From positions 46,492,029 to 46,556,028 of the forward strand of contig CM034531.1 of assembly GCA_020002185.1 (NCBI GenBank): a stretch of DNA of 64,000 bases, read 5' to 3'. This document shows positions 54,230-62,018 of the stretch, in pieces; the first letter of the stretch is position 1, and every line of letters starts with the position of its first letter. Source of the stretch: Paraescarpia echinospica (lineage: Eukaryota > Annelida > Polychaeta > Sabellida > Siboglinidae). The notes under the pieces were generated by a model. That model made no database searches, was not told where the DNA came from, and saw only the letters and a program-made list of their open reading frames with translations. Made by a program: the position numbers and the translations under genes.

Positions 54230-54884
54230 ACATACTATAATCATCACAGTGTTCTTCACGTAAACTATCTGTGACGTCTCACCTCTATTATTCCTTATGC
54301 TTACGAACGTTATGTGTCACGGTTATCTATATTATCTTTCAGAGCTCGTGGTGTCACCTATGCTGATGGTGGCATCACCGATGCTACTCTCGCATTGTTA
54401 TGGAGGGAACTGGAACTGTAAGTACTTTTATTCTTTGTTTCATTCGATATCCTATACATATCATACTATAATCATCACAGTGTTCTTCACGTAAACTACC
54501 TGTGACGTCTCACCTCTATTATTCCTTATGCTCACGTTCTTTATGTGTCACGGTTATCTATATTATCTTTCAGACATGGTTGTATCGTCGTTAATCCTGC
54601 TCCTACCTCGAGTCTGACAGGAAATGTCAGCAGTGATTCAGGCAGTGATGATGAGGAGGAGTGCACGTGAGTGTTCAATGATTACAACAATATTTTACTA
54701 CCTTATTTATGTTTTCTCTTACCCTGTTGTCGTTTCGACTAGGTATGCGGTGTTTGATTACCGATTACGTCAGCAGACGTCTCCATTACGTATTGTATCA
54801 TAGTCCGTTGATCTAGCTTGCCCTTTTATCGTATGTCGATTCCTTATGCAGTGTTTGGTTACATCACTGGCTTATCCCACCCGG

Positions 54885-54973
<89 letters not shown>

Positions 54974-55098
54974 AACATTTCATATATGTTTTCAGAGAGG
55001 AAGAGCACCGCGACGAACATTCTTACATGTTCTGTCACGTGCTACGTGAACTCCTGGATCCGTGCCTCCCTTTGATGGAGACCCTGTTCCTGCCCTGA
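54087..55098 (+). CDS. Four-exon accessory gene, 109 aa, acidic middle
   Basis: Exons 54087-54145, 54343-54417, 54574-54666 and 54996-55098. All three introns are GT-AG with GTAAGT, GTAAGT and GTGAGT donors and TTTCAG acceptors. All are phase 2, and the total is 330 nt with a TGA end. The predicted protein has a Trp-containing start, a helical segment (A-T-L-A-L-L-W-R-E-L), a Ser/Asp/Glu-rich acidic middle and a Cys/Leu-rich C terminus. No recognised family. Introns 1 and 2 are nearly identical to each other. It is divergent from the other accessory genes, with its own TATA box and AATAAA (55171-55176). Whether it belongs to element A or the host is not certain; position favours the element. 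Confidence 0.7.
54191..54228. repeat. (TA)n in intron 1
   Basis: About 18 TA steps inserted in intron 1, absent from the otherwise similar intron 2. Confidence 0.85.
54886..54971. repeat. (TA)n in intron 3
   Basis: About 43 TA steps with one TG, ending 25 nt before the 3' splice site. Confidence 0.9.
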
Positions 55099-55170
55099 TG
55101 GAAATAGAAGACTGGGATACCGAGATTGAAGATGCCGAGATCGATCGTTAATTTTTATGTAACATTCATT

Positions 55171-55176
55171 AATAAA
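55171..55176 (+). terminator. Poly(A) signal of the four-exon gene
   Basis: AATAAA, 73 nt after the stop. Confidence 0.6.
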
Positions 55177-55520
55177 ATACATGTATACTCGTATATACTC
55201 TTGTGTTTCGTTAGTTCTTTCACACACACGTACATATACATTCATGCACAACTAATACCTCTCTACACGCCTCGTTATCATTAACAACCTAATCAACTTT
55301 CAAACTGTGGTTGTTACTAATTATCCCCTTAGTACTAATTCTTCATACATACATCACATGTTTTAAAGACCGAGTCGCTAACGGCTGCTTAGCACTAGAT
55401 GGCACTACGGACGCTTAGGTACACTTCTTTCCGCTAGGAGGCGCAGATCACGTGACTGCTCACTTTGCTCAGGAGGAGGCTCACTTTACTCAGGGGGGAG
55501 GCTTTCGAAACCTCCCTAAT
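55177..55520. other. Spacer between element A and gypsy remnant
   Basis: No ORF. No terminal inverted repeat recognised. Confidence 0.4.
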
Positions 55521-57460
55521 ATCGCTTAAACTCCTCAGGATGCCCCTCCAAAAACGCCTCTATACTACTGTCGAGTGTTCTGGACGAGAGAGTCCGAAAT
55601 AAACAACTCGAGCAACGCGACTTAACGCTGGAGAAAACCGCAGACATCACCAGAAGTTCAGAAGTGAAAGCTGAACGAGCTAAGGCATGGAGTTCCATCG
55701 GTGACACAGACGTACACGCGATGAGAAAAGGCACAAGAACAAGACTGTTTGGAAGCGTGGCAACGAGGCAGAACGCGTACGACCTCGAGAAACGCGAAAA
55801 CTGGTACTGTTGTGAACTGTTCGTTTTGTGGCAAGACACACGACAGACGCAAATGTCCACCTTGCGGCCATAAATGCAGAGCCTGTCAGGGATTTAATAA
55901 TTTCGCCGCCAAGTGTTGCAAGTTCAGAGTCAACAGAAGAGACGTTAAAACTGTCTGAAATGAAGAATATGGTGTGAGTAGTCTGATAGACGATTCGGCT
56001 ATGCGACAGTTGGTTAACCGTGTGGACCGACGGCAGACGGATGCTGGTTACATAACACTTTGGGTCGGGTCGCACAGAGTACAGTTCGAGTGCGATACCG
56101 GATCACAGTGTAACATCCTGCCGCTGAGTGACTACAAGTTAGCTACAGGAGACACTAACTTACAGAACCTGACACGAGTCTCAGACACGCTTACTCTGTA
56201 TGGAGGAAACAAAGTTAAAGTGCCGGCGAACACAACACTTCAAGTCCATAGAAACGGCCGTAAACACAATCTGCACTTCAAAGTGATGAGCGATAAACAC
56301 CACCAACCACAGCTAAGCCGTCGGGCATGAGTTGGCATCTGTGCGCTCAAGTGGATTGGTTTGGACACTATTCGCCGCAGCCCCTAGGATAAACACAGTT
56401 GATGCAAAAGCAGGCAGCGAAGACGACTTGTTTGACAAAACCGACATACAGCATGAGTATGCAGATGTTTTACAGGGACTTGGAAAATTACCAGGCTAAT
56501 ACCACACCGAGATTGACAGAGACGTCAATCCTGTCGTACACGCCCCTCGACGAGTACCAGTGCCTCTGAGGGACAAGCTGAAACATGAGCTGCGTGAGAT
56601 GGTCAACGATGACATCATCGCGCCCGTCAGTGAACCGACAAATTGGGTTTCCAGTTCGCTGCTCGTGTCGAAGCCAGGGAAACTGCGCATCTGCATGGAT
56701 CCACGGGATCTAAATAGAACTATCAAGCGAGAGCATTATCAAATGCCAACGATAGAAAAGATTGCCACACGACTCAGTGGTGCGCGTGTCTTCACTGTTG
56801 TGGACGCCAGACATGGGTTCTGGCAGGTGGAATTATATGAAGAATCAAGCCGACTCACAACATTCAACACGCCATTTGGACGCTACAGATGGAAGCGTAT
56901 ACCGTTTGGCATTTGCAGCGCGCGCACCGGAAGTCTGGCAGAGGAAGATGCAAGAGACCATCGAAGGATTGGAGGGCACCGAGGTAATCGCGGACGATTT
57001 CATCTTTGCGGCTAAAGACGACGCCGAACATGACGTCAACTTTCACGCATTTCTCGAGAGATCTCGTGAGAGAAACCTAGTTCTCAACGCGTAAAAGCTA
57101 CAAGCTGCACGAAGTTAGCTTCATGGAATGTCTGCTGACAGACGAGGGCATAAAACCTGACCCGAACAAAGTCGCGGCCGTACTCGACACGCCAATGCCC
57201 ACCGACATCGAAGGAGTACGCCGCCATTGGCATCGAACAGTACCTAGGCAAGTTTGTTAAGGGGCTGACTGACCTCATAGCTCCGTTGCGTTAACTCATA
57301 TGCAAGAATGAGTTCACATGGAACGAATCGCACACCAAAGCGGTGCGTGCGATACACGACCAGCTCAGTAACGCATCAGTGCTGCGTTACTACGACGTGG
57401 ATAAAGACGTAACAATCCAGGCAGACTCGTCGAAGACGGGCCTGGGAGTAGCATAGAGGC
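55520..57460 (+). pseudogene. Degraded Ty3/gypsy-type retroelement (gag-pro-RT)
   Basis: The gag end has a zinc knuckle C-S-F-C-G-K-T-H-D-R-R-K-C near 55805 and a second Cys-rich knuckle. The aspartic protease active site D-T-G-S-Q-C-N-I-L-P is near 56095. The reverse transcriptase covers 56560-57090 (L-V-S-K-P-G-K-L-R-I-C-M-D-P-R-D-L-N, T-V-V-D-A-R-H-G-F-W-Q, and A-D-D-F-I-F in a shifted frame). The start of RNase H is Q-A-D-S-S-K-T-G-L-G near 57430. Several frameshifts (near 55830, 55960, 56335, 56930, 57090 and 57220) and stops are present. Integrase and LTRs are absent. Dead copy lying between the two Polinton elements. Confidence 0.8.
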
Positions 57461-57475
57461 CTGTTTCGGTCTCAA

Positions 57476-57655
57476 AATCCTACTTATAAAAAACGTTTTA
57501 ATGACCACTAAACGTTTTCGGCAATCTACTTATAAAAAAAGATGAAAGGCTTTTTTTTGACACTAATTGTTTTCGGGAACCTACTTATAAAAAAGATCAA
57601 AGGCTTTTTGTGACACTAATTGGTTTTGGACACCTACTTATAAAAAACGTGATTG
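57476..57655. repeat. ~54-bp tandem repeat with CCTACTTATAAAAAA core, four units
   Basis: Four copies at about 57478, 57525, 57580 and 57634, with AAAGGCTTTTTGTGACACTA between. May mark the left part of element B; no inverted partner is visible in the window. Confidence 0.75.
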
Positions 57656-57768
57656 ATTACCCCGAGATGCCACCTAGTGGTGAGTGCAGAGACCCCTTTA
57701 GTTCGTCCCCTAGCGATCAACGCCGTACATAGCGCGTGCTGACGTAAGCAATAATGCGTTTATCGCCG

Positions 57769-57905
57769 AATATATAACCACGATAAAACCACTGTGTGCA
57801 GATTCCCTCCGTCAGCCCTATGTGGATGCCCCACTGTATCCTATGTTGACAGCAGCGATAAGCGCTGCGGCTGCTGGAGTGGACTATGACCCCTGCATGA
57901 CAGCA
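57769..57905 (+). other. Possible short transcription unit
   Basis: AATATATAACC (about 57769) followed by a 21-codon frame from ATG 57842, with A-A-I-S-A-A-A-A-G, ending TAG near 57905. AATAAATAAATA lies near 57964. Too short to call a gene. Confidence 0.25.
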
Positions 57906-58107
57906 TAGCTGGCTAACGCTGTGCGTTCTAGTGCTCTGATTAAAACGAAACCAATGCGTTTAAATAAATAAATACGTCTAGTAGTGAGTTTTAAATCGGA
58001 ACCAAGACACAAATACGCTAACGTACAGCGTATAGATTGGTGACACTGTATGTAGGGTGTGTATGCACTGGATACAGACGAGTGAAAACGTGAGTAGTAG
58101 AGATACA

Positions 58108-58113
58108 TTTATT
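58108..58113 (-). terminator. Poly(A) signal of the two-exon gene
   Basis: AATAAA on the minus strand, 7 nt after the TAA stop at 58120. Confidence 0.55.
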
Positions 58114-58119
58114 TCTGCG

Positions 58120-59041
58120 TTATGGCAGTGGTCCCCATATTGAGGTCGGCCGATTTATGTCCCGAATAATCGGGAAGAGTGTTGTAGTTGGTGGCGTATT
58201 GAAACCACGTCGTGGATAACATTCCGTTTGTGGTATCGGTGTGCGCCACAACCCAGTGATGGGGTCTTGTCGAAGGAATATTGTTATGAGGCTGTTGTCG
58301 CAATCAATATCGTCTGGGTCGTGGCTAGTGGATGCAGCTGGTGTTTGCGTTGTTGAAGTCGGAGTCGGTGTTTGACGAGGTGACGGTTGGACCGTGCATG
58401 TCGGTCTATGAAAGAAACAACCACAATACGTGTAAACAAAGGGTATGAAGCATGCATGCATGCATGCATGTATAAAAACAGGCTGTTGTTTAAACAAAGG
58501 ATGAGAACCATGCATGCGTAAAAGCAGACTTACGTGTTGACAACTGTTTAAACAAAGGGTCATGCATAAAATAAACAACCACAACATGCACGCATGCATG
58601 CATGCATGCATGCATGCATGCGTAAAAGTAGACTTACGCGCTTACAACTGTATAAACAAAGGGTGACAATGCGCATACGCATGCAAGCAGGCTTACGTGC
58701 TTACAACTGTTTAAACAAATGTACGCACGTGCACATGCATGCATGTATGCATGCATAAAAGCAGTGTTTTATCCATTGTGACATGCATGGCTTACAACTG
58801 TTTAAACAAAGGGTGTCAATGCTGCATAAAAGCAGTGTGTTAGGAGACGATGTTTTATCCATTGTGACATGCATGCATAGTAGGCTTACAACTGTTTAAA
58901 CAAAGGGTGTCAATGCATGAACGTGCACGCACTTGCATGCACGCATGCACGCACACACGCATGCACGTACACATGCATGCATACATAAAAGCAGTCTTAC
59001 CGATGTGTTGGCGAACGATGACTCGATGATGCGTTGTTCAT
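58120..59041 (-). CDS. Two-exon accessory gene, 108 aa, Pro/Thr-rich
   Basis: Exon 1 is 59041-59001 (ATG in GCCACCATGA context, donor GTAAGA). Exon 2 is 58405-58120 (acceptor TTTCTTTCATAG, TAA stop). The junction is phase 2 and the sum is 327 nt. The unspliced frame through the intron gives a spurious Cys/His-rich N terminus. The protein is Ser/Pro/Thr-rich for ~45 residues, then has a short conserved-looking C-terminal part with G-L-W-R-T-P-I-P. No family recognised. It is divergent from accessory unit B, mirroring the spliced gene next to unit A. The 595-bp intron is filled with repeats that each carry a donor-like word. Confidence 0.7.
58430..58990. repeat. Repeat array inside the intron, units with GTTTAAACAAAGGGT and GCATGCATGC
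   Basis: At least six units combine AAAAGCAG(A/T)CTTAC, CTTACAACTG, TTTAAACAAAGGGT and a (GCAT)n stretch. On the minus strand each AAGCAGACTTAC word reads GTAAGTCTGCTT, close to the real donor region of exon 1 (GTAAGACTGCTT). Confidence 0.8.
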
Positions 59042-59455
59042 GGTGGCAAATCGATGAGAGATTGAAAACCGATCAGGAGTGTGTGACTGCGAAATGGTGA
59101 ATGAGCAATGAGTGCGCGCAACGTCAAACACAGCGGTGGCGCATGACACTACGGCTTATCGTGATCGGAATGTGAACGGAGAACAATGGATTTTTACAAA
59201 CAATAAACGAAAAGTTAAAAGCATGAAATTAAACGTTGTATACGATCGCTGTGGGGTCAGGAAACGTGAGGTGCAGTGATATTAGAGAAATTCGATGTAA
59301 AAGTCACATTTGACGATGGATGTACTGACGTGACCGCTAACTTTTTTCCTAAAACAAATTCCTCGGTATCGACGTCGTTTGCGTTAAGTACGCATGCGCA
59401 AGATTTGTAAGATAACTGTAGACTGTTAAGTGCGCATGCGCGTTATTTTGAAAAG

Positions 59456-59462
59456 TATAAAA
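59456..59462 (+). promoter_or_regulatory. TATA box of accessory unit B
   Basis: TATAAAA, 100 nt before ATG 59562. The spacing is nearly the same as in unit A. Confidence 0.65.
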
Positions 59463-59561
59463 CGGTTGAGAAAATGCTATGTTGTATGTCGCCGGAGTTC
59501 TAACGTGTATTGTTTCTACAGCAGCAGCAGCAGCAAGCAGCAGACGTTCTTCCGCGAAAAC

Positions 59562-59861
59562 ATGGCAGATGATATTCCACCAAAAAAGACCAAGGCACCG
59601 CGCAAGCAGTCACTGAAACCGGCCAGCGGTCAACAGCAGCAACCTTCGCCGGTGGTAGCAGCGCTGTCAACGGGAGCGACACCTGTTAAGCGGCCCGTGT
59701 TACTTATTGCGCCACCGTTGGCTGCTACTGTCCGGCGAAAGCGAAGCGCCGAAGAGGCGTCCTTGGGCACAGTCGAGACGGCTGAGGGACACCCACCCCT
59801 GACGCGGAGCACGTCACTGGAGCGTGAATGCGAATCGACCGCGTCGACGCGCGCCACATTG
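59562..59861 (+). CDS. Accessory unit B, shared first coding exon (100 codons)
   Basis: ATG 59562 in an A-C-ATGG context. The exon ends TTG followed by the consensus 5' splice site GTGAGT (59862) in phase 0. Without splicing the frame continues only 19 codons to a TGA at 59921, which overlaps ATG 59918 of the RPA-like ORF (ATGA). The protein is basic and Pro/Ala-rich with two nuclear-localisation-like patches (P-P-K-K-T-K-A-P-R-K and R-R-K-R) and a Ser/Thr/Glu-rich end. Predicted to be joined in phase 0 to one of the downstream ORFs. Its sequence is unlike the 19-codon exon of unit A. Confidence 0.7.
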
Positions 59862-59917
59862 GTGAGTCTGAGGCATCTGAAGTGTGCTGACAACGGTGTG
59901 TATAAACTTCTGTTGTT

Positions 59918-60307
59918 ATGATCGACGCTGTGTCGTACAAAGAGGTTGGCGCCTATTTGGGATGTTCCCGTTGTCGCCGGAAATTGCAGAAAAGCAAAGG
60001 CGGGGAACTGATATGCCGAACGCACGGTGGAGTGTTGGTGCCGAAATATTACTTCGCGTTGCGTGTGATGGTGAAGGACGGCGAGGAGGAGGAAGACAAG
60101 CTTTGGCTTACTTTGTTTGACAGCCAAATGTATAATCTCGTCGAGTACACGGCCGAGTACTTGGTGGAGTTGAACGAGGAGGAACTCCGCGATACTGTGC
60201 TTGAGTTAACCGGCACGAAAGTGGAGATCAGTGTGCGTAAGACGACTTGGAACGGGGAGCCCTCGTATACCGTGCGCACACTGAAGAGATACGACGACGA
60301 CGACTAA
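59918..60307 (+). CDS. RPA70 C-terminal-like OB-fold / zinc-ribbon protein (element B)
   Basis: 129 codons from ATG 59918. The zinc-ribbon start is L-G-C-S-R-C-R-R-K-L with a second pair (C-R-T-H). It is followed by Y-Y-F-A-L-R-V-M-V-K-D, W-L-T-L-F-D and an acidic end (D-D-D-D), the same fold signature as the element A protein but diverged. It may be reached by splicing the shared exon to an AG at 59943-59944 (phase 0, 83-nt intron, weak pyrimidine tract) or by reinitiation at the ATGA overlap. The stop TAA is 19 nt before the next 3' splice site. Likely single-stranded DNA binding. Confidence 0.75.
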   Translation: MIDAVSYKEVGAYLGCSRCRRKLQKSKGGELICRTHGGVLVPKYYFALRVMVKDGEEEEDKLWLTLFDSQMYNLVEYTAEYLVELNEEELRDTVLELTGTKVEISVRKTTWNGEPSYTVRTLKRYDDDD

Positions 60308-60326
60308 TGTGTTGTGTTGTTTGTAG

Positions 60327-60503
60327 GAAGAGTGCCCGATACTGGTAGATTTGCTGACGCATACGAACGTACAACAACGAATGATACGGTGGCGTGAACG
60401 TGAACTAACTGAGGAGGCCTGGCAACGAGTAGTAGAGACGGCCGAAAATCATATAAAGGCGTTTTGGCTAGCTTATGAAGCGAACTTATTTTCTATTCCG
60501 TAA
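60327..60503 (+). CDS. Accessory unit B, alternative exon a (58 codons)
   Basis: Begins at 3' splice site TTGTTTGTAG (AG 60325-60326) in phase 0 and has no ATG at its start. Helical, charged peptide with W-R-E-R-E-L-T-E-E-A-W. The stop is TAA 60501-60503, inside a CTAAC branch-point-like word of the next splice site. No family. Confidence 0.6.
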   Translation, partial: EECPILVDLLTHTNVQQRMIRWRERELTEEAWQRVVETAENHIKAFWLAYEANLFSIP

Positions 60504-60529
60504 CTAACAGTTGTGCTTATATGCTGTAG

Positions 60530-60694
60530 GAAGTGCGCCGCGTACTGCAGGGTATGCTGGCAAACAACGAAAGGATCCTTGCTCAGTACGACGAGGTTGC
60601 CACGTTCGTAAGAACGTTGTTGGAACGCGAAGTGGAGGGGTCGATAAAGAGGGAGGAGCAGGTCAAGAAGGAAGGTAAAAAGCAGGCGGACTAA
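60530..60694 (+). CDS. Accessory unit B, alternative exon b (54 codons)
   Basis: Begins after ATATGCTGTAG (AG 60528-60529) in phase 0. Coiled-coil-like, ending in a Lys/Glu-rich tail and TAA 60692-60694. No family. Confidence 0.6.
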   Translation, partial: EVRRVLQGMLANNERILAQYDEVATFVRTLLEREVEGSIKREEQVKKEGKKQAD

Positions 60695-60717
60695 TCATAA
60701 TAATGTGTTTGTAAGAG

Positions 60718-60795
60718 GCGCTGATGCAACACACCAGGCGTGAATGTATGTGCGACTTCCTACACGCTTTGCTGACGGTGATTCGTAAAGAGTAG
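60718..60795 (+). CDS. Accessory unit B, alternative exon c (25 codons)
   Basis: Begins after GTTTGTAAGAG (AG 60716-60717) in phase 0. A Cys-containing helical peptide ending at TAG 60793-60795. Its 3' splice site is weaker than the others. Confidence 0.45.
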   Translation, partial: ALMQHTRRECMCDFLHALLTVIRKE

Positions 60796-60814
60796 AACAT
60801 GCTTTGTGCTGTAG

Positions 60815-61489
60815 GGTGGAAGCGGAGTGCATGACGCCCACGTATTGGACGCCATCATCGAGGAGGCGCTCGGTGTATCGGATGCGAGCCGAACGCGTCC
60901 TCCACCGACGTATAACGAAAGCGTGTACACGCCGCTGGGGACGATGGGGCCGACGTGCGCTCCGTGCTGGAGCCTATCGGAGGAGGTGGCGACCCAACGT
61001 CAAATCGTCGTGCCGAGCAGGGCCCAGTTGGTATGCCGTTATGAACGGCTCGCAATGGACCTCGTCGCCGAGACCGTCGGTGAAATGATTCTGGAGCGGG
61101 CGCGGGATCATTGCGGGGTATGCGAGCCCAATGAAGGCTGCCCATATGTACACATGCCCGGCTATCGTGCGGGACGGCCAAACCGTGTATACATGCAGCG
61201 TTTCGACAACACGGCCTGTATCGTAACGCGATATTTCAACACCGTCATGGAAACGTTTCTGCGTCGATCGCTTATCCCCTGTTTCACGCGACTCGTGCAA
61301 ATTCTACACGAAACTACGGTGTCAACATCCGGTGGTCAGCAGCCGCAAACGGGTCGTGCGGGAGAGTTGTATTTGGTGCAGTTTGTGGCGGACTGGCTTT
61401 TAGGAACGAACTGGCGCGATTACATAAACCGTGTGCAGCTGGAGTCGGCCGTGCACATGTACGTGCAGCGTCGGAGAGGACTGGAATGA
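60815..61489 (+). CDS. Accessory unit B, alternative last exon d (224 codons)
   Basis: Begins after TTTGTGCTGTAG (AG 60813-60814) in phase 0; the frame has no ATG until well inside. The protein has a C-A-P-C motif and a C-G-V-C ... C-P-Y-V-H cluster that could bind zinc, then a helical C-terminal half with aromatic residues. No recognised family. Ends 15 nt before AATAAA at 61504-61509. Confidence 0.7.
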   Translation, partial: GGSGVHDAHVLDAIIEEALGVSDASRTRPPPTYNESVYTPLGTMGPTCAPCWSLSEEVATQRQIVVPSRAQLVCRYERLAMDLVAETVGEMILERARDHCGVCEPNEGCPYVHMPGYRAGRPNRVYMQRFDNTACIVTRYFNTVMETFLRRSLIPCFTRLVQILHETTVSTSGGQQPQTGRAGELYLVQFVADWLLGTNWRDYINRVQLESAVHMYVQRRRGLE

Positions 61490-61503
61490 AGAACGAACAA
61501 TAG

Positions 61504-61509
61504 AATAAA
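61504..61509 (+). terminator. Poly(A) signal of accessory unit B
   Basis: AATAAA shortly after the last stop. No other AATAAA is seen within the unit. Confidence 0.65.
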
Positions 61510-61646
61510 GAACACTGCTAGTTTTGCTAATATTTGCTTGCTATTGAAACAAAGGCTTCAACGCTGTGTTTGAATGTTGTAAGCTACTGAATAAAACGTT
61601 GAAAATGTACTTTCCGTTTCCGAGTTACATTACCCAAAACAAGTCA

Positions 61647-61930
61647 CCGCTAGGGTTACCTAAAACATTCCGAGTTAGTTATAAAAATTACCGCTAGTCC
61701 GCAACCACCACTCGTTACCGCAAACACATTCCTTCCACTATCGTTCCGAGTTACCCGCATTACCTAAAACCACATTCCCCACCGCTAGGGTTACCTAAAA
61801 CATTCCGAGTTAGTTATAAAAATTACCGCTAGTCCGCAACCACCACCACTTGTTACCGCAAAAAAACATTCCTTCCACTATCGTTCCGAGTTACCCGCAT
61901 TACCTAAAACCACATTCCCCCCGCTAGGGT
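61647..61930. repeat. ~137-bp tandem repeat upstream of pPolB (element B)
   Basis: Two full units plus the start of a third (starts 61647, 61782 and 61921). Each contains CCGCTAGGGTTACCTAAAAC, CCGAGTTAGTTATAAAAATTA and ACCGCTAGTCCGCAACCACC. Possible promoter or replication-related array. Confidence 0.85.
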
Positions 61931-61977
61931 GTACTTACCACCACCACCTCCACCACCACCACCACAGCCACAACTGT

Positions 61978-61985
61978 TATAAATA
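61978..61985 (+). promoter_or_regulatory. TATA box for element B pPolB
   Basis: TATAAATA, 41 nt before ATG 62019, the same spacing as for element A pPolB. Confidence 0.65.
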
Positions 61986-62018
61986 GCGGTGCTCGAAAAA
62001 ATATCAGCACATTAGAGA

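Larger units (their letters stand above)
39430..55180 (-). mobile_element. Element A: Maverick/Polinton (adintovirus-like) DNA element
   Basis: It contains the diagnostic combination of protein-primed DNA polymerase B, retroviral-type integrase, packaging ATPase, adenain-like protease and capsid proteins, all on the minus strand in a compact array. An accessory block lies upstream of the polymerase. The left terminus is lost in or beyond the N gap. I could not identify a terminal inverted repeat on the right, so the outer boundaries are approximate. Gene density, TATA-to-ATG spacing of ~40-45 nt and overlapping ORFs are virus-like. Confidence 0.88.

Noticed and set aside
58430..58990. CRISPR-like array
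   Set aside because: Units are irregular in length, contain simple (GCAT)n sequence and lie in a eukaryotic intron; no unique spacers of constant size.
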